Positions 6,496 through 13,194 of a stretch of DNA of 17,306 nt are shown in pieces. Both the position numbers and the translations under genes were made by a program. Position 1 is the first letter of the stretch. Every line of letters begins with the position of its first letter. Source of the stretch: UBA5972 sp964466385 (GTDB taxonomy: Bacteria > Pseudomonadota > Alphaproteobacteria > Rhodobacterales > Rhodobacteraceae); contig CAYXNM010000054.1 of NCBI GenBank assembly GCA_964466385.1, positions 1-17,306 on the forward strand, read 5' to 3'. The notes beneath the pieces are model-generated. The model was not told where the DNA came from. It was given only the letters and a program-made list of their open reading frames with translations, and made no database searches.

Positions 6496-7224
6496 GTGAC
6501 AAAAGGTCGATACAATGCGCGCTTCGTTGACGCGACCGGCGGCGCCTTTCGCGATCTTCTCGATCTTCGGGCGCGGTGTTTCCGCCCGGATGATCCGGTG
6601 GCGGATGACCGGGACGGCTTTGACGATTTGTGCCGCCATGTCCGCGTTGCCGATACAAGCGACGACACGGTGGTGGCGACGTTCAGGGTCATGCCGCTCT
6701 GCGATGGTTCGGATATCGCCAACAGCTATGCCGCGCAGTTCTATTGCCTTGACGCGCTTTCCTCCTATCGCCAACCCATGGCCGAGTTGGGGCGGTTTTG
6801 CGTGGATCCTGATCGGCACGACCCCGACATCTTGCGGGTCGCGTGGCAGGAACTGGCGAGGTTTGTCGACGACGAAAAAGTTGGAATGCTGTTTGGCTGC
6901 TCGTCCTTCAAGGGAACCGACCCCGGTCGGTGGCGGCGGTCCTTTTCGATGTTATCACAAAAATATCTGGGCCCGAAATACCGGCTGCCGACCAAACGCG
7001 CCCGGTCGGTTGTCGATCTAGAGGTATCAGGGCAGGTTAAAGAGAATTTTTCCGCACATGATATCAAGGAATTACCAGCCATTCTTCATCTATACCTGAC
7101 ACTGGGCGGGTGGGTTTCCGACCACGCGGTCATCGATCGCGATCTTGATACGATACATGTCTTTACCGGACTGGAGATTGCAGGCATACCGCCCCGAAGG
7201 GCAAGATTCCTGCGAGGGGAATAG
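6496..7224 (+). CDS. GNAT-type N-acyltransferase of aminolipid synthesis (OlsB/GlsB-like)
   Basis: Predicted acyl-ACP-dependent N-acyltransferase that adds a 3-hydroxy fatty acid to an amino acid, the first step to ornithine or glutamine lipids, at the inner face of the cytoplasmic membrane. The 242-residue protein has the COG3176/OlsB-type core: VVATFRVMPL, SYAAQFYCLDAL, then AELGRFCVDPDRHDPDILRVAWQ, VGMLFGCSSFKGTD, and the C-terminal GGWVSDHAVIDRDLDTIHVFTGLEI. The GTG at 6496 follows GGTGA at five bases; TTG at 6484 and GTG at 6487 are alternatives in the same frame. No O-acyltransferase gene (olsA) adjoins it, whereas OlsB in this family usually pairs with OlsA. Together with the nearby plsX-fabH block this favours the glutamine-lipid enzyme GlsB of marine Rhodobacteraceae, but the substrate cannot be read from sequence. 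Confidence 0.8.
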   Translation: MTKGRYNARFVDATGGAFRDLLDLRARCFRPDDPVADDRDGFDDLCRHVRVADTSDDTVVATFRVMPLCDGSDIANSYAAQFYCLDALSSYRQPMAELGRFCVDPDRHDPDILRVAWQELARFVDDEKVGMLFGCSSFKGTDPGRWRRSFSMLSQKYLGPKYRLPTKRARSVVDLEVSGQVKENFSAHDIKELPAILHLYLTLGGWVSDHAVIDRDLDTIHVFTGLEIAGIPPRRARFLRGE

Positions 7225-7291
7225 CGCATTAAATCAACATATTGTAGTTGGTTGTTGAGTAACATCATCATCTGCGACGCATTCACCCTTG

Positions 7292-7313
7292 TTATTGACT
7301 GATCAGTCAATAA
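7292..7313. promoter_or_regulatory. Perfect 22 bp palindrome, TetR-operator type
   Basis: The half-site TTATTGACTGA (7292-7302) is followed directly by its exact reverse complement (7303-7313). Symmetry, length and the TTGACT/AGTCAA half-sites are typical of TetR-family operators. The outer seven bases on each side (TTATTGA and TCAATAA) equal those of the Vibrio LuxR/HapR consensus. A hairpin would be AT-rich and lacks a following T-run, so a terminator is unlikely. It lies between two convergent genes, where no promoter of a neighbouring gene is expected. The rest of the gap (7225-7291) shows only a weak six-base inverted repeat (TCAACA/TGTTGA, 7234-7258). Confidence 0.6.
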
Positions 7314-7339
7314 TACCCGTTTAGGGAGAGAAGGCGACG

Positions 7340-7380
7340 TTAACAGCCCGAAAAACAACGCAAAAACTGGATGATGAACG
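7340..7380 (+). pseudogene. Possible start-less stub of a TetR-type regulator gene
   Basis: After the palindrome comes a good ribosome-binding stretch (AGGGAGAGAAGG, 7323-7334) and then a frame reading TARKTTQKLDDER, which resembles the extreme N-terminus of TetR-family proteins. The codon in start position is TTA, not ATG, GTG or TTG, and the frame runs into the end of moaA on the other strand and stops at 7423. The helix-turn-helix is absent. It may be what remains of an autoregulated gene whose body was deleted. This is an inference from a very short stretch and may be chance. Confidence 0.2.
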
Positions 7381-8394
7381 TCAGCCGCCCGTATGGCTCA
7401 TATGCCTGGAAACCCGGCCCTGAACGTCGTTCCGGCCATATTCGAAATCATGGCCCTTTGGTTTGCGTCCGATGGCCTGTTGAATATGTGTGATCACAAC
7501 GCTGTCGTCCCGCGGGTTGTCCCGCAGCGCACGCCGCAGGTCATATTCGCCTTCCTGCCCCAAACAGGGGTAAAGTTGTCCCGTGCAGGTCAGACGAACG
7601 CGATTGCACGATTCACAGAAATTATGTGTCAGCGGGGTGATGAAACCGACTTTCTGACCCGTTGCGCGCAAACGTTTGTAGCGCGCCGGTCCGCCGGTTG
7701 TTTCGCTCAGATCATCCATGCCATAGCGTTGTGCCAGTTCGGTCTGAATGTCCTTGAGCGACCAGAATTGCGTCAGCCGTTCGCTGTCGCCGATGTCGCC
7801 CATTGGCATGACCTCGATCAGCGTAAGATCCATGTGGCGCGCGGCGCACCAGTCCGTGATCGCGAACAGCTCGTCGTCATTGGTGCCCTTCAGGGCCACC
7901 ATGTTGATCTTGACCCGCAGCCCGGCTTCCTGCGCCGCGTCGATCCCGTCCAGAACCTGATCAAGACGACCCCATCGGGTGATCTTCGCGAATTTCTCGC
8001 GATTGAGCGTATCAAGCGAAACGTTGATTCGCCTGACGCCCGCATCGGCCAGGTCCTTGGCGTATTTCCGCAATTGCGATCCGTTGGTCGTGAGCGTGAG
8101 TTCCGACAGCGCACCGCTTTCAAGATGTCGCGACATGGAACGGAAAAACGCCATGATGCCGCGCCTTACCAGTGGTTCGCCACCAGTGACACGCAGTTTC
8201 CGAACGCCTTGCGAAATGAAGAGCGAACAGAGGCGATCCATTTCCTCAAGGCTGAGCAGTTCTTTCTTCGGCAGAAATGTCATGTCCTCGGACATGCAGT
8301 AGACACAGCGGAAATCACAGCGGTCCGTCACCGAAACCCGCAGGTAGGTGATCGCGCGCTGAAAAGGATCGCTGAGTTTCGGTTCGGTCCGCAT
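7381..8394 (-). CDS. moaA: GTP 3',8-cyclase MoaA (molybdenum cofactor synthesis)
   Basis: Radical SAM enzyme that, with MoaC, converts GTP towards cyclic pyranopterin monophosphate, the first step of molybdenum cofactor synthesis. The 337-residue protein has the N-terminal cluster motif CDFRCVYC (C26, C30, C33), the SAM-binding VTGGEPLVRRG, and the second cluster CESCNRVRLTCTGQLYPCLG near the C-terminus. It ends in GG, as functional MoaA proteins do. The ATG at 8394 has only a weak ribosome-binding stretch (TTGGCA). No other moa or mob gene lies in the window. The 74 bp gap upstream, shared with the divergent lipoprotein gene, is too short for a molybdenum cofactor riboswitch plus promoter, and I see none. 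Confidence 0.96.
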   Translation of the reverse strand: MRTEPKLSDPFQRAITYLRVSVTDRCDFRCVYCMSEDMTFLPKKELLSLEEMDRLCSLFISQGVRKLRVTGGEPLVRRGIMAFFRSMSRHLESGALSELTLTTNGSQLRKYAKDLADAGVRRINVSLDTLNREKFAKITRWGRLDQVLDGIDAAQEAGLRVKINMVALKGTNDDELFAITDWCAARHMDLTLIEVMPMGDIGDSERLTQFWSLKDIQTELAQRYGMDDLSETTGGPARYKRLRATGQKVGFITPLTHNFCESCNRVRLTCTGQLYPCLGQEGEYDLRRALRDNPRDDSVVITHIQQAIGRKPKGHDFEYGRNDVQGRVSRHMSHTGG

Positions 8395-8440
8395 CGTGCC
8401 AATTTATGGTAGCGGCCACACCGACACAAGACGTTGAATG

Positions 8441-8452
8441 GCATCGCGATGC
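8441..8452. repeat. 12 bp palindrome between moaA and the lipoprotein gene
   Basis: GCATCGCGATGC is a perfect palindrome in the 74 bp divergent gap, 17 bases before the lipoprotein start. It could be an operator for either gene. It is short and GC-rich, so chance is also likely. Confidence 0.2.
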
Positions 8453-8468
8453 GAATTAGGGTGGTCTT

Positions 8469-9032
8469 ATGGACGCAGCTCTTTTTCTTGGCACGCGGAG
8501 TCGCACGTCGGTTCTGCTGGTTGTGCTGGCGGTTTCACTTGCCGGGTGCGGCTGGAAACTGTTTCGCCGCCCGACCCTGGCAAAGGCCCCGACGCAGGTC
8601 GAATGCGCGGACGGCGACACGGTGTGTCTGGGCGTACAACACGCCGGTCCTGACACAATCCGGCCCATGCCACGCAAGGCCACCCCGACGGGCGAGGGAT
8701 TCGTGCAAGGTCAGGAACCCGAAGAACTGGACAAGACGACGGACGCTGAAAAGGTATCCGCGCACGATACCACGGACGCTGGCACGCGCCTGGGAACGAC
8801 GATCGCGTCCCTGGGTGACGTGGCCGAGCAGGGTTTCTGGCTGAAAACTCCGCTTGTGATCGAGGAGCAGGCGGGGCGCGTCGTTTGGGCGGACAATGGC
8901 AACAGCGTCAATGTCACGCTCTTTCCAAAACAGGGGGAAAAGACGTCGGGCAGTCAGGTGTCGCTTGCGGCGATGCGCGCGCTTGGCATTCCGCTGACGA
9001 CATTGCCCGAACTGATCGTTTTCGCGAATTAG
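8469..9032 (+). CDS. Conserved small lipoprotein of unknown function
   Basis: Predicted lipoprotein of 187 residues. The signal peptide has an arginine-containing start, a hydrophobic core (SVLLVVLAVSLAGC) and the lipobox LAGC with cysteine at about residue 27. A variable polar linker (residues about 30-105) leads to a conserved C-terminal domain: LGTTIASLGDVAEQGFWLKTPLV, GRVVWADNGNSVNVTLFP, SQVSLAAMRALGIPLTTLPELIVFAN. I recall this domain from many Rhodobacteraceae, where databases sometimes call it D-galactarate dehydratase. Nothing in a lipoprotein of this size and composition supports that enzyme, so I treat the label as an error. The ATG follows AGGGTGG. The stop lies nine bases before the acyl-CoA synthetase start, so the two are probably one operon. 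No function can be assigned. Confidence 0.85.
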   Translation: MDAALFLGTRSRTSVLLVVLAVSLAGCGWKLFRRPTLAKAPTQVECADGDTVCLGVQHAGPDTIRPMPRKATPTGEGFVQGQEPEELDKTTDAEKVSAHDTTDAGTRLGTTIASLGDVAEQGFWLKTPLVIEEQAGRVVWADNGNSVNVTLFPKQGEKTSGSQVSLAAMRALGIPLTTLPELIVFAN

Positions 9033-9041
9033 GATTGCCCG

Positions 9042-10661
9042 ATGCAAGATCGCCGTGTTTTCAGAACCCAAGCGGACTGGCGCTCGATGCGTGCGGATTT
9101 TCGCTGGCGCGTTCCGGACTATTTCAACATTGCCCAAGCGTGTTGCGACAGCTGGGGCGCCCGCGACCCCGACAAGACCGCGCTGATCCATGTCCACGAA
9201 AACGGCGCGCGGGACGTTTACAGTTTTGGCCGGCTGCGGGCGGCATCGAACGGGCTTGCCAATGCCCTGACGGCGCGGGGTCTTGGGGAAGGGGCGTGTT
9301 GCGCCGTTTTGCTCTCGCAGTGCCCCGAAGTGCTGATTTCCCATTTCGCGATTTACAAAAAAGGCATGATCACGCTGCCGCTCTTCACGCTCTTTGGCGA
9401 GGAGGGGTTGGAATACCGGCTAAGGGATTCAGGCGCGCGGGCGGTCATAACGGACCACGAGAACGTTCATAAGGTTCTGAATATACGGGATAAACTTCCG
9501 GACCTATCGGTCATTTATGTTGTCGGCAAGGCCCCCGCCGGCACGTTCGATTATTGGGCGGACATCTCAGCGTCGCGGGATGATTTTCGCGCCGTGCCGA
9601 CCCGCGGCGAGGACCCGGCGCTTATCGTTTATACGTCCGGCACGACCGGTCCGCCCAAAGGGGCGCTGCATGCGCACCGGTTCCTGCTGGGCCATTGTCC
9701 GGCGGTCGAGCTTCAGCACGAGTTCTTTCCCAAACCCGGCGATATCGGCTGGACACCTGCGGACTGGGCGTGGGTTGGCGGGCTGATGAACACCGCGATG
9801 GCCTGCCTTTACTATGGTGTGGTGCTGGTGTCCCACCGGATGGCGCGTTTTGATCCCGATCGGGCCTATGGTCTGATCGGACGGGAACACATCCGCAACA
9901 TGTTCCTGCCCCCGACCGCGCTGAAACTGATGCGCCAGGTCAGCGCTCCTCCCGGTCTTGATGTCCGAACGATCATGTCCGGGGGCGAGTCGCTGGGCGC
10001 GGACATGCTGGACTGGGGAAAATCCGAGTTGGGGATCGCGATCAACGAAACCTATGGGCAGACGGAGTGCAACCTGTGCCTGACGTCTGCGGCGGGGATG
10101 GGCATTCAGAAGGCCGGTGCAATCGGCAAACCGGTTCCGGGCTTTGACGTTGCGATCATTGACGAAAACGGAGACGAGGTGCCGCGCGGCACCCGTGGCG
10201 AAATCGCCGTGAAACGGCAAACCCCTGTGATGTTTCTGAAATACTGGAAACAGCCCGAAAAGACGGCGGCGAAATTCATCGGTGACTGGATGAAGACCGG
10301 TGACCTGGGGGTCATGGACGATCAGGATTACGTCACCTTTTCGTCGCGTGATGACGACGTGATCACCTCCAGCGGCTACCGGATCGGGCCGACCGAGATC
10401 GAAAACTGCCTGACGGGCCACCCGGACGTGGCCATGGCCGCCGCTGTGGGTGTGCCTGACCCCGTGCGCACCGAGATCGTGAAAGCGTTTGTCGTTTTGC
10501 GCAAGGGTGCCTCGGGCGAAGGGTTGGAAGCGGCCCTGATCGCGCGTGTGCGCGAACGCGTTTCGCCCCATGTGGCACCGCGTCTTGTCGAAGTGATCGA
10601 TGATATGCCCATGACCGCCACGGGCAAGATTATCCGGCGCGAACTGCGCGAGCGCCCCTGA
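9042..10661 (+). CDS. AMP-forming acyl-CoA synthetase (medium-chain/acetyl-type)
   Basis: ATP-dependent ligase that activates a carboxylic acid through an acyl-adenylate and transfers it to CoA. The 539-residue length fits the ANL superfamily. Visible motifs are the P-loop YTSGTTGPPKGALHAH (about residue 197), NETYGQTECN (about 334-343), KTGDLGVMDDQDYVTFSSRDDDVI, GYRIGPTEIE, and the C-terminal MPMTATGKIIRREL with the catalytic lysine at about 528. The N-terminus FRWRVPDYFNIAQACCDSWG resembles the medium-chain (ACSM) group more than acetyl-CoA synthetase, but the substrate is not determined. No membrane segment is seen. The ATG follows AGGA at seven bases, and the gene lies nine bases after the lipoprotein gene. 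Its end is 22 bases from that of the convergent AlkD-like gene, with no evident terminator between them. Confidence 0.92.
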   Translation: MQDRRVFRTQADWRSMRADFRWRVPDYFNIAQACCDSWGARDPDKTALIHVHENGARDVYSFGRLRAASNGLANALTARGLGEGACCAVLLSQCPEVLISHFAIYKKGMITLPLFTLFGEEGLEYRLRDSGARAVITDHENVHKVLNIRDKLPDLSVIYVVGKAPAGTFDYWADISASRDDFRAVPTRGEDPALIVYTSGTTGPPKGALHAHRFLLGHCPAVELQHEFFPKPGDIGWTPADWAWVGGLMNTAMACLYYGVVLVSHRMARFDPDRAYGLIGREHIRNMFLPPTALKLMRQVSAPPGLDVRTIMSGGESLGADMLDWGKSELGIAINETYGQTECNLCLTSAAGMGIQKAGAIGKPVPGFDVAIIDENGDEVPRGTRGEIAVKRQTPVMFLKYWKQPEKTAAKFIGDWMKTGDLGVMDDQDYVTFSSRDDDVITSSGYRIGPTEIENCLTGHPDVAMAAAVGVPDPVRTEIVKAFVVLRKGASGEGLEAALIARVRERVSPHVAPRLVEVIDDMPMTATGKIIRRELRERP

Positions 10662-10683
10662 CGCCGCCGTTTGGCCGGGGTCG

Positions 10684-11370
10684 TCACCCCACGTCGTCAA
10701 GGTATTTGGCGGCCTCGCGCCGGGCAAAGGGTTTCATGGTCTGCCCATGGGCGGCAAGAAAACCCCGAACCCGGTCGGGATCGCGTTTGGACAGGTCACG
10801 CAGCCACCATGCGACGGCTTTCTGGATGAACCAGTCGCGGTCGGTCACGTATCCCGCCGCCCAGGACAGAATGCGTTCGCGCGCGGCCCTCTCGGCAGGT
10901 TTCGGGTGGCGGTTCTTGCCCCACGGCAGGGTCATCACCAGCGCGGCGCGCCGCGTCCACATATGATCCGATGTCGTCCATGTCTCGACCACATCGAGCC
11001 GCGAAGGATCAGCCGTCAGACGCTTCTGCCCGGCAATCGAGGCGTGATCGGCAATCGCCCAGCTGTCGAAATCCGGTGTCCAGCTTTCAATCAGATCCCA
11101 AACGGCCCGATCCGGCGAAATGCGCGCCTGCGTCAGCAGTTTGGCTGCCGCCAGACGGCATTCGAAAATGTCGGAGGACCAAAGATCACGTGCAAGGGTC
11201 ACGCGCCCGTCAAGTGTCAGGCGGGTACGCCACGCTTTGGTCAGTTGATTGATCGTCGGATTGTTGACCCCCAGATACCGCCGGTCGACCTTGTGATAGG
11301 CCCGTGCTCCTTCGGCACGCCCCGGTTCGATGTGGTGTTCCAGCTCTTGCAGGGCGTCGCTGAAATTCAC
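10684..11370 (-). CDS. AlkD-like DNA alkylation repair protein
   Basis: HEAT-repeat protein of the AlkC/AlkD family, DNA glycosylases that excise positively charged alkylated bases. The 228 residues form a helical repeat solenoid. Recognisable features are VNNPTINQLTKAWR near the N-terminus, SDIFECRLAAAKLL, DFDSWAIADHASI with a tryptophan and an aspartate where AlkD has its catalytic pair, MWTRRAALVMTL with the conserved arginine, and DWFIQKAVAWWLRDLSKRDP. Matching these to AlkD active-site residues is by motif, not alignment. The start is a GTG at 11370 that shares four bases (GTGA) with the glmS stop, which suggests translational coupling. It is thus the last gene of a glmU-glmS-alkD-like unit. 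An association of repair with the amino-sugar operon may be positional only. Confidence 0.86.
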   Translation of the reverse strand: MNFSDALQELEHHIEPGRAEGARAYHKVDRRYLGVNNPTINQLTKAWRTRLTLDGRVTLARDLWSSDIFECRLAAAKLLTQARISPDRAVWDLIESWTPDFDSWAIADHASIAGQKRLTADPSRLDVVETWTTSDHMWTRRAALVMTLPWGKNRHPKPAERAARERILSWAAGYVTDRDWFIQKAVAWWLRDLSKRDPDRVRGFLAAHGQTMKPFARREAAKYLDDVG

Positions 11371-13190
11371 TCCACCGTCACCGATTTCGCCAGGTTTCGC
11401 GGTTGATCCACATCGGTGCCTTTCGTGACGGCCGTGTAGTAAGCCAGCAGTTGCGCAGGGATCGCATAGACGATCGGGGCCAGAAAATCGGTGACATCGG
11501 GCATGATCAGGGTTTGCCAGACGCCTTCGGAGGCGATCTCGGCCCCGGCCTTGTCGGTCACCAGAACGATTTTGCCGCCGCGCGCCATGACCTCCTGCAT
11601 ATTGCTGACGGTCTTGTCAAAGAGCCGGTCATGGGGCGCCATGACGATCACGGGAACATTCTTGTCCACCAGTGCGATGGGGCCGTGTTTCAATTCGCCG
11701 CTGGCGTAGCCTTCAGCGTGTATATAGCTGATTTCCTTCAGTTTAAGGGCACCCTCCATGGCCAGCGGATACATGACGCCGCGCCCCAGAAAAAGGATGT
11801 CGCGCGCTTCGGCCAGTTTGCGGGCGATGGACCTGATCTTGTTGTCCTTTTCCAGCGCCGCGCGCACCGTGGCCGGGATGGTGGCCAGGGATGCGGCCAT
11901 GGATGCCTCATCCTTTGCGCTCAGATGCCCGCGTTGGCGCGCCGCGATCATGGCGAGCGCAGCAAGCGCAACCAGCTGGCAGGTAAACGCCTTGGTCGAG
12001 GCGACCCCGATCTCGCGCCCCGCATGGATCGGCAGAACCAGATCGCTTTCCCGCGCAATCGTGCTTTGGGTCGTGTTGACGACCGAGATGATTCGTTTGA
12101 CGTTGTCCCGGCAATACCGGAGGGCTGCCAGTGTATCGGCGGTTTCGCCAGATTGGCTGACGAAAAGTGCGGTCGAGTCCGGTGACAGCGGCGGTTCGCG
12201 GTAGCGAAACTCGGACGCCACGTCCAGTTCGACGGGCAGGCGGGCGAGGTGCTCGAACCAGTATTTTGCCACGTTGCAGGCGATATGGGCGGTGCCGCAT
12301 GCCACCATCGTCAAGCGATCGATGGTGCTGAAATCAACCTCGTCCGCCCCCATGCGGACGGAGGCGCCGTCCTTGGACAGGTAATGGGAAATGGCGTCGC
12401 CCAGGACCACGGGCTGCTCGGCGATTTCCTTGGCCATGAAATGCTTGAACCCGCCCTTGTCCGCGGCGGCGGAGTCCATCTGGATATCCTGAACTTCCCG
12501 GTTGGCATGCCGCCCGCTGGCGTCAAAGATTTCGGTGTCCTGGCGGCTGAGGATGGCCCAGTCGCCTTCTTCCAGATAGGTGATCCTGTCGGTCATGGGC
12601 GCCAGCGCCAGCGCGTCCGAACCAACGAACACCTCGCCGTCGCCATGCCCGATCGCCAGCGGAGAGCCCTTGCGCGCGGCGATCAGAAGATCGTCCTCGC
12701 CCTCGATCAGAAAGCAAAGCGCGAACGCGCCGTCAAGCCTGCCAATGGTCGACCTGGCGGCCTCTTTCGGGTCCAGACCATCTGCAAGCAATCCCTGAAA
12801 GATCATCGCGACGGTTTCGGTGTCGGTCTCGGTCTCGAATTGCTGCCCGTTTTCGGCCAGTTCCGCCCGCAATTCGCGAAAATTCTCGATGATCCCGTTG
12901 TGAACGACTGCGACGTTGCCGGCCCTGTGCGGATGCGCGTTGCTGATCGAGGGCGCGCCATGGGTTGCCCATCGGGTGTGCCCGATGCCCGCTTTGCCGC
13001 GCAGGGGCTCATGCACCAGGAGATCGCTGAGGTTGATCAGTTTACCCAAAGCGCGCCTGCGTTCCAGCACGCCATCGTTAACCGTGGCAATCCCCGCACT
13101 GTCGTACCCGCGGTATTCAAGCCGTTTCAGCGCATCAAGAATGATGGGCGAAACTTCGTGTTTTCCAAGGATACCGACAATACCGCACAT
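11367..13190 (-). CDS. glmS: Glutamine-fructose-6-phosphate aminotransferase (isomerizing)
   Basis: GlmS makes glucosamine-6-phosphate from fructose-6-phosphate and glutamine, the first committed step to UDP-GlcNAc for peptidoglycan and lipopolysaccharide. The 607 residues are the standard length. The mature N-terminal cysteine nucleophile is present (MCGIVGILG), followed by YRGYDSAG, TRWATHG and HNGIIENF of the glutaminase domain (to about residue 215). Two SIS domains follow, with SQSGETADTLAAL and VASTKAFTCQ in the first and LKHGPIALVD in the second. The end DQPRNLAKSVTVE is characteristic. The ATG at 13190 follows AAGGAT that lies inside the glmU end, four bases after its stop. A 36-codon upstream extension overlaps glmU and would bury the catalytic cysteine. 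No glmS ribozyme is expected or seen. Confidence 0.97.
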   Translation of the reverse strand: MCGIVGILGKHEVSPIILDALKRLEYRGYDSAGIATVNDGVLERRRALGKLINLSDLLVHEPLRGKAGIGHTRWATHGAPSISNAHPHRAGNVAVVHNGIIENFRELRAELAENGQQFETETDTETVAMIFQGLLADGLDPKEAARSTIGRLDGAFALCFLIEGEDDLLIAARKGSPLAIGHGDGEVFVGSDALALAPMTDRITYLEEGDWAILSRQDTEIFDASGRHANREVQDIQMDSAAADKGGFKHFMAKEIAEQPVVLGDAISHYLSKDGASVRMGADEVDFSTIDRLTMVACGTAHIACNVAKYWFEHLARLPVELDVASEFRYREPPLSPDSTALFVSQSGETADTLAALRYCRDNVKRIISVVNTTQSTIARESDLVLPIHAGREIGVASTKAFTCQLVALAALAMIAARQRGHLSAKDEASMAASLATIPATVRAALEKDNKIRSIARKLAEARDILFLGRGVMYPLAMEGALKLKEISYIHAEGYASGELKHGPIALVDKNVPVIVMAPHDRLFDKTVSNMQEVMARGGKIVLVTDKAGAEIASEGVWQTLIMPDVTDFLAPIVYAIPAQLLAYYTAVTKGTDVDQPRNLAKSVTVE

Positions 13191-13194
13191 GGGG

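Noticed and set aside
8395..8468. Molybdenum cofactor riboswitch upstream of moaA
   Set aside because: The gap is 74 bases and shared with a divergent gene; it is too short for that structure, and no matching helices were seen apart from a 12 bp palindrome.
10662..10683. Shared terminator between the convergent acyl-CoA synthetase and AlkD-like genes
   Set aside because: Only 22 GC-rich bases, with no hairpin followed by a T-run on either strand.
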